Position numbers and translations under genes: made by a program. From Photobacterium profundum (lineage in GTDB: Bacteria; Pseudomonadota; Gammaproteobacteria; Enterobacterales; Vibrionaceae): DNA of 64,000 bases. The notes below the pieces were generated by a model. It saw nothing but the letters and a program-made list of their open reading frames with translations, did no database searches and had not been told where the DNA came from. The stretch is from assembly GCF_003026285.1 (NCBI RefSeq), contig NZ_PYOD01000003.1:1-64000 (forward strand), in the 5' to 3' direction. Below, one piece after another: positions 9,120 to 18,030 of this stretch. Numbering within the stretch: position 1 is the first letter of the stretch; each line of letters starts with the position of its first letter.

Positions 9120-9323
9120 TTATTCAGTCGAAACTTGTTTACCTGCAGTAATAAGTTCTAAGTCTTGCGCTTTATTGCAATGTGCAAATACCTCAGCGCC
9201 GCAATTACAGCACTCATATTTCTCCCAAAGCTTTCTTGTCATATATCTTTCTACAAATGTTCTATGTAATTGTTTTAGATTAACACTTGCTTTACACGAA
9301 GGACAAAACCTATTAAATAACAT
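9120..9323 (-). CDS. Small zinc-ribbon protein
   Basis: 67-aa protein with two cysteine pairs, CPSC near residue 7 and CCNC near residue 37, separated by 27 residues: a zinc-ribbon arrangement. A GGGAG Shine-Dalgarno sits nine bases before the chosen ATG; a start seven codons upstream would swallow it. The spacing differs from the Ogr/Delta phage activator pattern, so that assignment is not made. It may bind nucleic acid or another protein; unknown. Confidence 0.65.
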   Translation of the reverse strand: MLFNRFCPSCKASVNLKQLHRTFVERYMTRKLWEKYECCNCGAEVFAHCNKAQDLELITAGKQVSTE

Positions 9324-9521
9324 GTTGCACTGCTCCCTTTGCATATAAATCCATAGGCGTATTAACGCACATCAGACCAGTTATTATTGGGAGGGGTATC
9401 ACATATGTGGCCGATGGTGAATATACGGAGTAAGCGGATAGCCTTATTAACAAATATCAATTGTAATGTTTAAACAACGAATATTGCCAGTGGTTAGCAG
9501 TGGAGTAACGTAAACTGAAGG

Positions 9522-10055
9522 TTACTGTGGCGGGTACGTTTTAAACATTTCACTAATCTGCTCATCAATAAAAGTTATTCGTGACTGAGGTGTCATTTCA
9601 TCCGTCAATTTACGTTGAGAAGTTGAACGCCATATAACCTGATTTGATGTGTTTTGGATTAATTCTACAATTAATTTACCATATCTAGTTTCTTTATATC
9701 GTGTTGGTGATCTGAACCCTACACCGACGTTGCTAGCACCGTAACCAAAACCAACACTCGTCCCGTAAGACTGTAACTCTGATTCTGCTTGTATATAATA
9801 TTTAACCGTTAGATCTGTTTTTTTATCTGCGCCCAATTCTAGCCCTTTATTTGTTAATTGGTAATTTAAAGCATCTTTAACACGTGCTGCATCTAGGCTT
9901 GTTGCTGTTTTATTCGTATTTTCTGCAAATTCGTAAGTATGAAATTGGCTGTAATTTACATTTTCTTTAAAATCGGTTGAGACATCAGAGCTACATCCTA
10001 CAAGAAGTAAGCTAAAAAATGGGATACCAATGAACATCTTAATAAAGCGTGGCAT
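9522..10055 (-). CDS. DUF4136 family lipoprotein
   Basis: 177-aa lipoprotein: a hydrophobic N-terminus with lipobox LVGC (Cys about residue 21) predicts lipidation and anchoring in the envelope. The mature part, with YSQFHTYEF near the N-terminus and YGKLIVELIQ near the middle, fits DUF4136. AAGGA lies seven bases before the chosen ATG; an ATG 22 codons upstream would add a positively charged extension and is less likely. Function of the family is unknown. Confidence 0.8.
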   Translation of the reverse strand: MPRFIKMFIGIPFFSLLLVGCSSDVSTDFKENVNYSQFHTYEFAENTNKTATSLDAARVKDALNYQLTNKGLELGADKKTDLTVKYYIQAESELQSYGTSVGFGYGASNVGVGFRSPTRYKETRYGKLIVELIQNTSNQVIWRSTSQRKLTDEMTPQSRITFIDEQISEMFKTYPPQ

Positions 10056-10207
10056 AGAATGATCCTTAAGGTGTCTGATTACAGTATAGCCATGCTTTTT
10101 GATTTTAACGTTGAAGTTCAAGGTCAGTCTGATTCCTTTTTATCATTGACTCATATTAAGTTAATACATATTATCGTTAATCGACGATTTGTAGATGAAG
10201 TACTCTG

Positions 10208-10567
10208 ATGAATAAAGAAAAGCAGGCATCAAAGCAAGAAGAATTGACCTGTGAAGATGCAGGCTGTATCACTGTTTTAAATGACATCGTCATTGATGAA
10301 GCAAAAGAACAAGCGATTGCAACGGCTGCTAAAGCGATATCTCACCCGGCACGAGTTAGAATTTTGCGTATATTAGCTCGTCAGCAAGGTTGCCTTAATA
10401 GTGACCTAGTTGGTGAACTTGGCTTAGCTCAGTCGACGGTTTCAGAGCATTTACGCATTTTACGGGAAGCTGGTTTCGTTATTGCTGAACCTAAACCACC
10501 TAGAACATGTTTCACTCTAAATAGAGTAAAACTTGATGAATTTGGTGCATTACTCAGCTACCTATAA
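10208..10567 (+). CDS. ArsR/SmtB-family transcriptional regulator
   Basis: 119-aa winged-helix repressor. The recognition region is ISHPARVRILRILARQQ followed by LVGELGLAQSTVSEHLRILREAGFV, the classic ArsR HTH. Two cysteines near the N-terminus (LTCEDAGC) could belong to a metal or redox sensor, but no arsenic or metal resistance gene is adjacent, so the effector is unknown. It is transcribed alone and divergently from the DUF4136 lipoprotein, 152 bases away, making that gene a possible target. Confidence 0.88.
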   Translation: MNKEKQASKQEELTCEDAGCITVLNDIVIDEAKEQAIATAAKAISHPARVRILRILARQQGCLNSDLVGELGLAQSTVSEHLRILREAGFVIAEPKPPRTCFTLNRVKLDEFGALLSYL

Positions 10568-10595
10568 ATTATCTAACTCACATATCTTATACCTA

Positions 10596-10652
10596 TATAC
10601 CTAAGCCACCTCAAGATGCAGGATTCTCGCTGAAACGAGAATCTTGAGTATA
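10596..10652. repeat. Internally deleted TATACC-type MITE-like repeat
   Basis: 57-bp palindromic remnant beginning TATACCTAAGCCACCTCAAG and ending in CTTGAGTATA. It fuses the right-end sequence of the full element at 43207-43472 to part of its left-end sequence (CTCGCTGAAACGAG hairpin). Located just after the arsR stop. Confidence 0.7.
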
Positions 10653-10662
10653 AAGCGTTGGG

Positions 10663-10848
10663 CTATTGGTTTCCACATCGATACCCATCGTTAAATTCAA
10701 TGTATTTAGCTTCGTTCAGCTCAAAATCGTAAAGCTTTTGACTATAGTGCGGGAATTGACAGTAGATGGCATACTCCCTGTGTAAACCGTTATCGAGAAA
10801 AGCCTCAAAAACATCTTTAGTATCAGCAATCAGTGTTTTATTTACCAT
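10663..10848 (-). CDS. Possible small hypothetical protein, 61 aa
   Basis: Open frame beginning MVNKTLIADT, with mixed composition and no signal or membrane segment. GAG lies about six bases before the ATG. The amino-acid content looks like a folded cytosolic protein, but no family is recognised and the coding case rests on composition alone. Confidence 0.4.
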   Translation of the reverse strand: MVNKTLIADTKDVFEAFLDNGLHREYAIYCQFPHYSQKLYDFELNEAKYIEFNDGYRCGNQ

Positions 10849-11271
10849 CTATGCTCATTAATAGTAATGCAGTGAACTTGATCTTATTAAAGCTATTGAG
10901 CGTAAATTTGAATGTCTTATTTTTAAGATTTTAAAATTATAATTGTTATCGTCAGCACTAATTAGCTTAGTCTAAATAAAATAAAGGACAAACACTCCTG
11001 TTTATGTATGGATATTTAGATATTACCCTATAGTGATTTTGTGACTGTTTTTTATTATTAACAACTAAATATCATTAAAATCAAAAATATATTTAGAATA
11101 TCTCTGCATATTGGTAAGTTTTATCTAAACCTATTCCCCTTATATTTAGCTAACATCGTGCTTTGAATCTATGCTTATAACAATTAATTATTGGATGCAT
11201 TATGTTTGGTTTTAATACCAACATATTGATTTGATAGTGTTGTTGTTATCGATACAGTGAAGAGAGGTATT
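10849..11271. other. AT-rich intergenic region
   Basis: About 420 bases of AT-rich sequence with no convincing gene, terminator or operator. It must contain the promoter of the lipoprotein gene starting at 11272. ATACCAACATATTGATTTGA near 11214 has the TATACC-like look of the dispersed repeats but no second end was found. Confidence 0.4.
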
Positions 11272-11757
11272 ATGAACGGTTCGCATTTATTGATAGTGCT
11301 GTCGAGCATAATGACAACTGCGTGTATTAGCGACTTGTATTCAAAACCTATAGCAAAACGAAATGTTGATATATCAACCATTTCAGAGGAATATGTAAAA
11401 GCGACCCGTGGCGGTATCTTAGACTTTACTGCTGCAATACCCGGTAAAGTTTATCATCCACGTGATGGTTATATTGCCTATGAGCGCTTCTGGTGTTTAG
11501 ACGAAGAAAAAGGTTCTGTTGATGATTATCAATTACTCATCAATGAAGTATGCGAACTCAAAGGTGGCGATATGAAGGGGAGTTGGTGTACTGATAGGCA
11601 GAGCCAGCGAGCTCTATTCAGTGCAACAATAGAGCAGAACCAAACAACCTGTACCGGTGGTTACAACACGACTATTATTCATACCCTCGAACCGATATCG
11701 TCATCGATTGCATCGGAGTGGATTGCGGCATCAGAAATGTTGGGGTATGAACGCTAG
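11272..11757 (+). CDS. Putative lipoprotein of unknown function
   Basis: 161 aa with a hydrophobic leader ending in MTTAC, a weak lipobox. The mature part carries four further cysteines (FWCLDEE, EVCELK, SWCTDR, TTCTGG), which suggests two periplasmic disulfides. GAGAGG lies four bases before the chosen ATG; a GTG five codons upstream overlaps it. No family recognised. It converges on the large coiled-coil lipoprotein gene, with only six bases between their ends. Confidence 0.65.
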   Translation: MNGSHLLIVLSSIMTTACISDLYSKPIAKRNVDISTISEEYVKATRGGILDFTAAIPGKVYHPRDGYIAYERFWCLDEEKGSVDDYQLLINEVCELKGGDMKGSWCTDRQSQRALFSATIEQNQTTCTGGYNTTIIHTLEPISSSIASEWIAASEMLGYER

Positions 11758-11763
11758 GACTCG

Positions 11764-13191
11764 CTAAACTTTACTCCACTGTTCACGTAACCTACCATCT
11801 AGCTTTTCTGTCAGTGATTTTCCACGGCGCAATATTACATTTGAATCGCCTGCTTTAATTACTACAGGGAACGATGTTGTGAGTATGCCTTGAAAAGCGA
11901 GATACTGTTGATTGTGATGAAAATCAAACAGCAGCTCTTGAGTTTTATAGCTAAAAGGTAGACTAAAAGCGCCAGTATGAGAAACAGTGAACATTAATTC
12001 AGAAGGGTAACATTGAATTGTTTTTTTAACATAAGCCTGAATAAAGGTATTTGATAAGTTAGGATCATGGAACTTTTGTGCAAACGGTTTAATTGGGTTC
12101 TTCATATCCGTTTGTAATCTTTGGAAGTTTTGAACAAAACTAGTTTGATTTATATCGATTTTTTGATCATGTGTCAGTAATGGATTATCGAGAATATTTT
12201 GGCGCTGATTTTCTAGCAAAGAGATTTGCGTTTGATAATTCTCAACAAGCATAGCAATATCACGGTTTTGAATGTTTTGTTTATCTCGTAGATCTTTTCG
12301 TACTGTTGAAAGGCGTTGGCGTAAACTATCTTCAAAGTATTGGACGTTATTACTTGTATCAAAGAAACCATTTAATGATGTCATTTGATGCCAAAGTTGA
12401 GGTGCATAGTTATTAATGATGTTTGAGACGTCGGTACGATCTTCTTTATTAAATCCGGATAGTATTTCTTCTTTATTGATATAAACACAATTTTCTAATA
12501 CTTTGTTAAGTAGTTCATTCATACCTTTATAGCGACTGCACAAAGTATGAGGACCTTCTACAAAACTAAATTTCAAATCATATAAATCGGAAGTGTCTTC
12601 TATGTCTTCATTGATAATTTTAGTTAATGATTTGTTGAATTCATTGCTTAATTTACTGTATTTATCTGTGGCATACTTTATATCATGAACTAAATTATCA
12701 ATATTGTTTCGATACGTTTTTTCGGGTGTTTCAAGTAGTGTAAGCTCATGAGTCAGGGCCTGAATAGTTTGGTCATAATTATTTAAAGTGTTATCGAAAT
12801 CTCGTTGCATTAAACGAGCTTGTGATCGAACGGCGATCATATTTTTCAGGTAGCGGTTTTGTGCTATTTCTAAAGCGGTTATATAGGTATTGGCTTCAAC
12901 GATGTTAGTTGATTTAAGAAGCACTTTTAAATCAGTTACTTGAATCATAAAGTTAGGGTTCTCTAACCAGTGCTGATTGATCAACTTAGCAGACAATGAT
13001 TGAATTTTAAGAAATGTTTCTGGCACATCCAAGGGGTTATGATCATTTGTAATAATAAAGCCGTAAATTACATCTGTTTTTTTTGCAGAGCTGTCTATAT
13101 CAAAAGATGATAAATCAAGATGACTTTCTGAGTTACAAGAAACCAGCATATAGATGGTAGATAGTAAGGCAAACTTATATGAGAATCTCAT
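11764..13191 (-). CDS. Large putative lipoprotein with coiled-coil segments
   Basis: 475 aa from the ATG at 13191 (a TTG 17 codons upstream is the only longer start). The N-terminus has a hydrophobic stretch ending LVSC, a lipobox. Residues about 110-190 and 280-340 are rich in Gln, Asn, Leu and charged residues with heptad character, suggesting coiled coil; three further cysteines occur. No enzymatic motif was seen and no family is recognised. An envelope structural or assembly role is possible but unsupported. Confidence 0.65.
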   Translation of the reverse strand: MRFSYKFALLSTIYMLVSCNSESHLDLSSFDIDSSAKKTDVIYGFIITNDHNPLDVPETFLKIQSLSAKLINQHWLENPNFMIQVTDLKVLLKSTNIVEANTYITALEIAQNRYLKNMIAVRSQARLMQRDFDNTLNNYDQTIQALTHELTLLETPEKTYRNNIDNLVHDIKYATDKYSKLSNEFNKSLTKIINEDIEDTSDLYDLKFSFVEGPHTLCSRYKGMNELLNKVLENCVYINKEEILSGFNKEDRTDVSNIINNYAPQLWHQMTSLNGFFDTSNNVQYFEDSLRQRLSTVRKDLRDKQNIQNRDIAMLVENYQTQISLLENQRQNILDNPLLTHDQKIDINQTSFVQNFQRLQTDMKNPIKPFAQKFHDPNLSNTFIQAYVKKTIQCYPSELMFTVSHTGAFSLPFSYKTQELLFDFHHNQQYLAFQGILTTSFPVVIKAGDSNVILRRGKSLTEKLDGRLREQWSKV

Positions 13192-13421
13192 GAGTATTTT
13201 TTTCGTTTCAACTTTAAAACTTGCCGATGAGTGTACTAACAATCAACCTCTATGCAACTGGTTTCTCTGCTTGTGTGGCGCTATATAGCAAAATTGATAT
13301 CTGTTTATATAAAATTTGAACGATCACACTAAATTTTACACTTGCGAAAAATAGCTCTGTCAGTGTTTTTCAGAAAAATACCTATCAAATTAACGATTTT
13401 GTTGAATCTGTGTTAAGTTTT

Positions 13422-13436
13422 ACTGGACTGACCAGA
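13422..13436. promoter_or_regulatory. FadR-like operator upstream of crotonase gene
   Basis: ACTGGACTGACCAGA matches the core of the FadR consensus ACTGGTCNGACC with one mismatch, and its CTGG/CCAG arms are symmetrical. It ends 14 bases before the start codon of an enoyl-CoA hydratase-family gene, where bound FadR would block initiation. Inferred from motif and context. Confidence 0.5.
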
Positions 13437-13450
13437 TAAGGATTGCCGTC

Positions 13451-14257
13451 ATGACGTGGAATAAGTTGGACGTAACAGAGCACAAGGGAGTTGTTACTGT
13501 CGCTTTAAATCGACCTGAAAAGTTGAATGCGATCGATAAAGAAATGTTCGATGAATTAGATACGATAAGTAAACAGCTGCGCAAACGAAAAGATATTCGA
13601 GCCGTTATTTTGACTGGAAATGGCGGTACATTTAGCAGTGGAATTGATATCAAGAGTATTGTTACTGATAAATCGAAGGTATTGAACTTATTAGCCAAGC
13701 TTTTACCCGGCAATGCGAATTTAGCACAACGCGTGTCTCGCAATTGGCGGATGATTCCCGTACCTGTCATTGCTGTTATTGAAGGGCGTTGTTACGGTGG
13801 CGGCCTTCAAATTGTTATGGGGGCTGATATTCGTATAGTCGCCCCTAGTACTGAATTGTCGATAATGGAGGTACGATGGGGATTAGTGCCTGATATGGGC
13901 GGCTTATTGGCGCTACGTGAAGTAGTATCGAAAGATGTCGCATTAAAGCTAACCTTAACCGGTGATATTATCTCTGCAGAACAAGCACTAGAATTTGGTG
14001 TAGTCACAGAGGTTAGTGAACAACCGATGCTGGCAGCGCAAGCTTTATGCGCCAAAATTAGGCAGGCTTCCCCCGATGCTATTGCCGCAATCAAACACAC
14101 TACAAACCGATGCTGGGTAAGTAGCGAGCGTAGATTATTAGCAAAAGAAACGTTTAGCCAGATCCGTTTATTGCTGGGTAGGAACTTTTCTATTGCAGTA
14201 AAGCGTCAGCGCACTTCAACTGATATTGAATATAAAGACCGCCAATCTTTTTGGTAA
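13451..14257 (+). CDS. Crotonase / enoyl-CoA hydratase-isomerase family protein
   Basis: 268-aa crotonase-fold enzyme acting on an acyl-CoA. The oxyanion-hole segments are FSSGIDIKS and EGRCYGGGLQIVMGADIRI. The downstream pair is EVRWGLVPD, with Glu and Asp eight residues apart as in dienoyl-CoA isomerases, but the first acidic residue of that family (in GGGVD) is Gln here, so the exact reaction is uncertain. AAGGA lies nine bases before the ATG. The FadR-like site just upstream supports a role in fatty-acid metabolism. It stands alone. Confidence 0.85.
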   Translation: MTWNKLDVTEHKGVVTVALNRPEKLNAIDKEMFDELDTISKQLRKRKDIRAVILTGNGGTFSSGIDIKSIVTDKSKVLNLLAKLLPGNANLAQRVSRNWRMIPVPVIAVIEGRCYGGGLQIVMGADIRIVAPSTELSIMEVRWGLVPDMGGLLALREVVSKDVALKLTLTGDIISAEQALEFGVVTEVSEQPMLAAQALCAKIRQASPDAIAAIKHTTNRCWVSSERRLLAKETFSQIRLLLGRNFSIAVKRQRTSTDIEYKDRQSFW

Positions 14258-14819
14258 TGAGTCTCTTACTTTTGTTCGATGTAGTCTGAATTAAATAAAA
14301 AGGCGTTAAATACGTCTTTATATTAATCATGGATTTAAATTTTGTGCATACCACTTAACTTGATGCTGTAAACTTTGAAGGTGAAGCTTTAAATAAAAAA
14401 TTAACCTCATGAATGTAGGAGATAAACATCCTACGGAGTCTGCTATAGCTCAAAGAATTTGTATTCCTCTAATAAAGTAATAGAGCCGGCCTAGGATAGG
14501 GCTGGTACGAATTAATAAGCTTAATTTAGTGTCCCCCTCCAAAGAATTTGTTTTCGTTGAGTTCAAGTAGAATGTAAAGGTGCAATCGCAACAGTTGCGT
14601 GAGCATCTATTTGTGTGTAAATTAGAGAAACCAGCCAACAGCACATATCAGTCCCGAGAAAAACTGTCTGCGAATAGTTACGTACGAAGTAATGAATAAG
14701 AGGGTACGAAGCAGTAAAAGCCAAAATTTATTATCAGCGGCGTTGGACTTAGAGCAAGCTTTAGATGTATGCGATAGGTGTTATATGGAATATCGTTAAT
14801 TTTGGTAAAAGGTAAGATA
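14258..14819. other. Intergenic region, no gene recognised
   Basis: About 560 bases with no convincing coding frame. It contains a small hairpin GTAGGA / TCCTAC at 14415-14434 and an 11-bp direct repeat CAAAGAATTTG at 14451 and 14540. These could be remains of a mobile or decayed element; nothing identifiable was found. Confidence 0.4.
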
Positions 14820-15308
14820 ATGTTTAATAAAAACACTCAACAAAAACTTGTTCGTCTTATATATCTAGTTGGGATCATCATGTATGTAGGCGGAATATTA
14901 TCTCATATTGTGATCTCAAATGTTCTTGGAACAACAGACTTATATGCAATTTATTACACCGCTGTTTATAAAGAAGAGAGCGCTTACATATTGATTCTTC
15001 CTGGGTTGGTTTTAAAGCTTGTTGCCACACTAATTGAATCTCAAGAATATATAACTAAGCCATTGTGGCTAAAGGTTCAGTATGCATGCATGGCTTTTTT
15101 GACCATCAACGCTTTTGTGTTTCTAGTACCTATGATGCCGGAAATGACTGAATTAGCGGCGCAAAATATTGAGTTAGGTGCAATCAGTTCAGCTTATAAA
15201 AATAGCGCTGCTAAAGAGATGATTGTGGGTATCTCCAACGCATTACCACTCCTAATCATGGTAATACTCAGCGCGGTGGGGGGGAAACTATCTAAATTAG
15301 AACACTAG
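14820..15308 (+). CDS. Integral membrane protein of unknown function
   Basis: 162 aa with about four hydrophobic helices (residues near 12-32, 60-80, 88-108 and 138-158) and a basic C-terminus. AAAGG precedes the ATG by seven bases; upstream in-frame starts lack this. No conserved polar motif or family was recognised. It is a single gene. Confidence 0.65.
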   Translation: MFNKNTQQKLVRLIYLVGIIMYVGGILSHIVISNVLGTTDLYAIYYTAVYKEESAYILILPGLVLKLVATLIESQEYITKPLWLKVQYACMAFLTINAFVFLVPMMPEMTELAAQNIELGAISSAYKNSAAKEMIVGISNALPLLIMVILSAVGGKLSKLEH

Positions 15309-15310
15309 CT

Positions 15311-15342
15311 TATACCAACTCACCTTGAGGTAACTTAGGATA
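15311..15342. repeat. Remnant of TATACC-type MITE-like repeat
   Basis: TATACCAACT is followed directly by CACCTTGAGGTAACTTAGG, the reverse complement of the left end of the full element at 43207. It looks like two termini joined after loss of the interior. Confidence 0.5.
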
Positions 15343-15455
15343 ATAGTGATGAGGTCTGACTGATAGTTACAGACCTTCATCTTTGTATAGGAAGCATATA
15401 TCAATAGCGGAAATGGAAAAATGACATGCTGTAATTCATAACCACTGTTTCTACG

Positions 15456-15860
15456 TTACCAGTGTTTATTCAACTTAGCATCGATACTGATTTTACCTGG
15501 ACCAATAGCAACAAGTGCTAAGAAGCCGCCAGCGATTGAGATGTTCTTCATAAAGTTAATCATTTGACCACTGTTTGATGGGTCGTAATGAAAAAGAAAG
15601 GCTGAAATAACAGAAAATACTGCAATTGATAGGGCACTAAAGCGTGTTAATAAGCCAAATAAAATAGCTAAGCCCCCGCCTAATTCAAGTAAGATCACCA
15701 GTGGCAACATTGCGCTCGGTACTCCCATTGAATCCATATAAGCTTGGGTGCCAGCATACCCACCAATTTTACCCCAACCGGCATTGATAAAAATGGCAGC
15801 AAGCAGAAAACGAGAAATAAGTAATATGTACGGCTGTAAGGTATTAATCATCTTTTCCAT
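15456..15860 (-). CDS. DoxX family membrane protein
   Basis: 134-aa inner-membrane protein with four hydrophobic helices. LLAAIFINAGWGKIGGY near the N-terminus, ILLELGGGLAILFGLLTR in the middle and the NFMKNISIAGGFLAL segment are typical of DoxX. Some members associate with oxidoreductases or thiosulfate metabolism, but no such partner is adjacent. The ATG is preferred over an upstream TTG because GGA lies about seven bases before it. Confidence 0.85.
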   Translation of the reverse strand: MEKMINTLQPYILLISRFLLAAIFINAGWGKIGGYAGTQAYMDSMGVPSAMLPLVILLELGGGLAILFGLLTRFSALSIAVFSVISAFLFHYDPSNSGQMINFMKNISIAGGFLALVAIGPGKISIDAKLNKHW

Positions 15861-16140
15861 TAGGGAGTCCAAACTGTTTATCGAGAGTGAGTGAATGATA
15901 AAGAAGAGCTCGGATCTTGAACACGTTAAAGATTAGGACAAGTTGTTCAAGAAATTAGATGAAACTAATATTTTGTTACTTAGGGTGGGTTAACACTTGG
16001 TAAGTAGTTAAGTGTTTATAATAATTGAACTTACCTATTAATCGTTTGTTCAGGTACAGTAGCGAGTAATGAGCGTAAGCTAGCTATACTTAGCAATGCA
16101 GTTTGGGTATGTTGTTGTTTTTTAAATGGGGAGAATTCTA

Positions 16141-16722
16141 TTGAGCCAACAAGATAAAGATGCATTGAAAGTCATTGGCTTCATTTGTTTGTTCTGTATT
16201 TGCGTGCATATCATAAATATATTCTTGAATGGTAGCCTGAACAGTTACGGTTTATTGCCTCGGCACATTACGCACCTTACTGGCTTAGTCGCTTATCCGT
16301 TTATACATGGCTCTTGGTCTCATTTAATAGGTAATCTATTTTCTTTTTCTGTATTAGGCTTACTAGTATCTCGATCGGGTGTGTCGCGCTTAATTGTGGT
16401 GTTTATTGTAAGTTGGGCGATCAGTAGTATTGGCGTCTGGTTTTTTGGACGAGCCAGTTACCATATTGGTTTAAGCGGCATTATCTATGGCTTATGGGCG
16501 TATTTATTGGTTTATGCGTTCATGTACCGAAGCCTTAAATCTATCGCGATTGCTGTTATTGTGATGTTTTTCTATGGGTCCATGGTATGGGGTGTATTTC
16601 CGATTCATCGATGGATGAGTTTTGAAAGCCATTTATTTGGTGGCTTCGCTGGGGCTATTGCTGGTTACTGGTTAGCCAAACGTGATAAAGCTAGGGAAAA
16701 AGATTCAGCAACTTCATCTTAA
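16141..16722 (+). CDS. Rhomboid family intramembrane serine protease
   Basis: 193-aa six-helix membrane protease. The catalytic Ser is in GLSG (Ser112) and the catalytic His in ESHLFGGFAG (His163); the HGSWSHLIGN segment is the conserved helix-2 motif. It cleaves transmembrane segments of substrates that cannot be predicted here. The start is a TTG with GGGGAG exactly seven bases upstream; an ATG five codons earlier overlaps that ribosome-binding site. It precedes the DUF1840 gene by 37 bases. Confidence 0.88.
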   Translation: MSQQDKDALKVIGFICLFCICVHIINIFLNGSLNSYGLLPRHITHLTGLVAYPFIHGSWSHLIGNLFSFSVLGLLVSRSGVSRLIVVFIVSWAISSIGVWFFGRASYHIGLSGIIYGLWAYLLVYAFMYRSLKSIAIAVIVMFFYGSMVWGVFPIHRWMSFESHLFGGFAGAIAGYWLAKRDKAREKDSATSS

Positions 16723-16759
16723 AATACGTGATTGTCTTAAATACGGCAGGGGAATAATT

Positions 16760-17098
16760 ATGTTGATCACTTTTAGCTGTAAAGCGAGCGGTAATATCAC
16801 TATGTTTGGCGATATAGCCACGCAACTAATCAAGATGATGGGGTACTGTGACAACGTTCCTGGTGCAATTGACACCGAAGATGTACCAACAGCTTTAGAT
16901 AATTTAGAACAGGCAATTCGAGCAATCAAGCAACAGCAAATCGAAGCCAAAAAAGCAGGAACTCTAGAAGAAAAAAACGAAGATGAGCTGGATGATGCCG
17001 ATTATGAGCCAGAAATAAGCATTTCTATGCGTGCAATGCCTTTAATTGATTTCTTGAAAGCAGCAGTGAAAGGGCAGTGTCATGTTATGTGGCAGTAA
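16760..17098 (+). CDS. DUF1840 domain protein
   Basis: 112-aa cytosolic protein. The N-terminal MLITFSCKASGNITMFGD, the VPTALDNLEQAI helix and the C-terminal MPLIDFLKAAV...CHVMW pattern match DUF1840, whose function is unknown. An acidic linker sits near 75-90. AGGGGA precedes the ATG. It follows the rhomboid gene on the same strand and probably shares its transcript. Confidence 0.88.
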   Translation: MLITFSCKASGNITMFGDIATQLIKMMGYCDNVPGAIDTEDVPTALDNLEQAIRAIKQQQIEAKKAGTLEEKNEDELDDADYEPEISISMRAMPLIDFLKAAVKGQCHVMWQ

Positions 17099-17124
17099 AG
17101 TATTATTCCATGCGTTATAAATGC

Positions 17125-17742
17125 TTAACGTACAATATGAAGAGGCGCGAAAGGGTCATCATTCGGGTCATTTTGCCATAAATATTCTGCGTGAATAGCG
17201 ACTTTTCTTGCGACATCTTCGCTATTCTGTTCGGCAATGACTGCAAGGCTCATATCTATGCCTGCTGCAGTGCCTGATGATGTAAAGACAGCGCCATCTT
17301 GAACCCAGCGCGCGACAGGCTGCCAGTCAATCTCTTTTCCGTATTGCGTAACCCAGTGATAGTGTTTCTTGTTCGTCGTTGCTTTACGACCTTCTAATAA
17401 TCCTGCGTTTGCAAGTATCACGGCGCCAGTACACACTGAGCAGATATACTGTATGTTAGGTGCTGTGTTATTTAGCCATGCCAATAAACTCGAGCTATTG
17501 ACTTCATTTTTAATGCCTTCTCCTCCGGGAATAATAAGTACATCGGTTAAAAATGTATCTTGGAAAGAGAAATCAGTCAGTACTTGTATGCCTTGTGAAC
17601 TGCTTATGATTCCTCCTTGCTCAGAAACTAGCTTGAGCTGATATGTATCAGGCAATAAGCCAAACATTTCTAAAGGTCCAAATACATCCAGTAACTCAAA
17701 CTGTTCAAACAATAGGGTAGTTACAGTAAGTTTTGATGGCAT
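17125..17742 (-). CDS. DJ-1/PfpI family protein (class I glutamine amidotransferase-like)
   Basis: 205-aa alpha/beta protein. The nucleophile-elbow region is ICSVCTGAVILANAGLL, with the second Cys the likely nucleophile, and LIIPGGEGI carries the conserved acidic residue; HYHW follows. This form is typical of the isonitrile hydratase/ThiJ-like branch, but substrate is not determined. GAGG lies six bases before the chosen ATG; starts up to 23 codons upstream exist. Confidence 0.85.
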   Translation of the reverse strand: MPSKLTVTTLLFEQFELLDVFGPLEMFGLLPDTYQLKLVSEQGGIISSSQGIQVLTDFSFQDTFLTDVLIIPGGEGIKNEVNSSSLLAWLNNTAPNIQYICSVCTGAVILANAGLLEGRKATTNKKHYHWVTQYGKEIDWQPVARWVQDGAVFTSSGTAAGIDMSLAVIAEQNSEDVARKVAIHAEYLWQNDPNDDPFAPLHIVR

Positions 17743-18030
17743 AGTCATCCTCAGGTCAGCACGTCGATTGTTAATTTTCATAGCCCGTTGTCTTGGTGAA
17801 CGAGTGTTCAAGTCGTGGTATTACAAATAAGATATAACGTCATAATGGTTGTTATGATCTTCATAAGCATAGCTAATTAGAAGTAGAAAAAGGTAATGTA
17901 ATTAAGAATTGAGAGTAATAATGCGCAAAGTAATGGGGCATGCTTTACTCAACGTACCCATTTCAATATCAAAACCGAATTGAATACGTTGAGCCCACTT
18001 TATACACTTAAGCTATTTGCTTTTTAAATA

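Noticed and set aside
9120..9323. Ogr/Delta phage activator
   Set aside because: Cysteine spacing differs from the Ogr pattern and no phage genes are nearby.
14415..14434. Hairpin as terminator of the crotonase gene
   Set aside because: It lies about 160 bases after the stop and lacks a T-tract.
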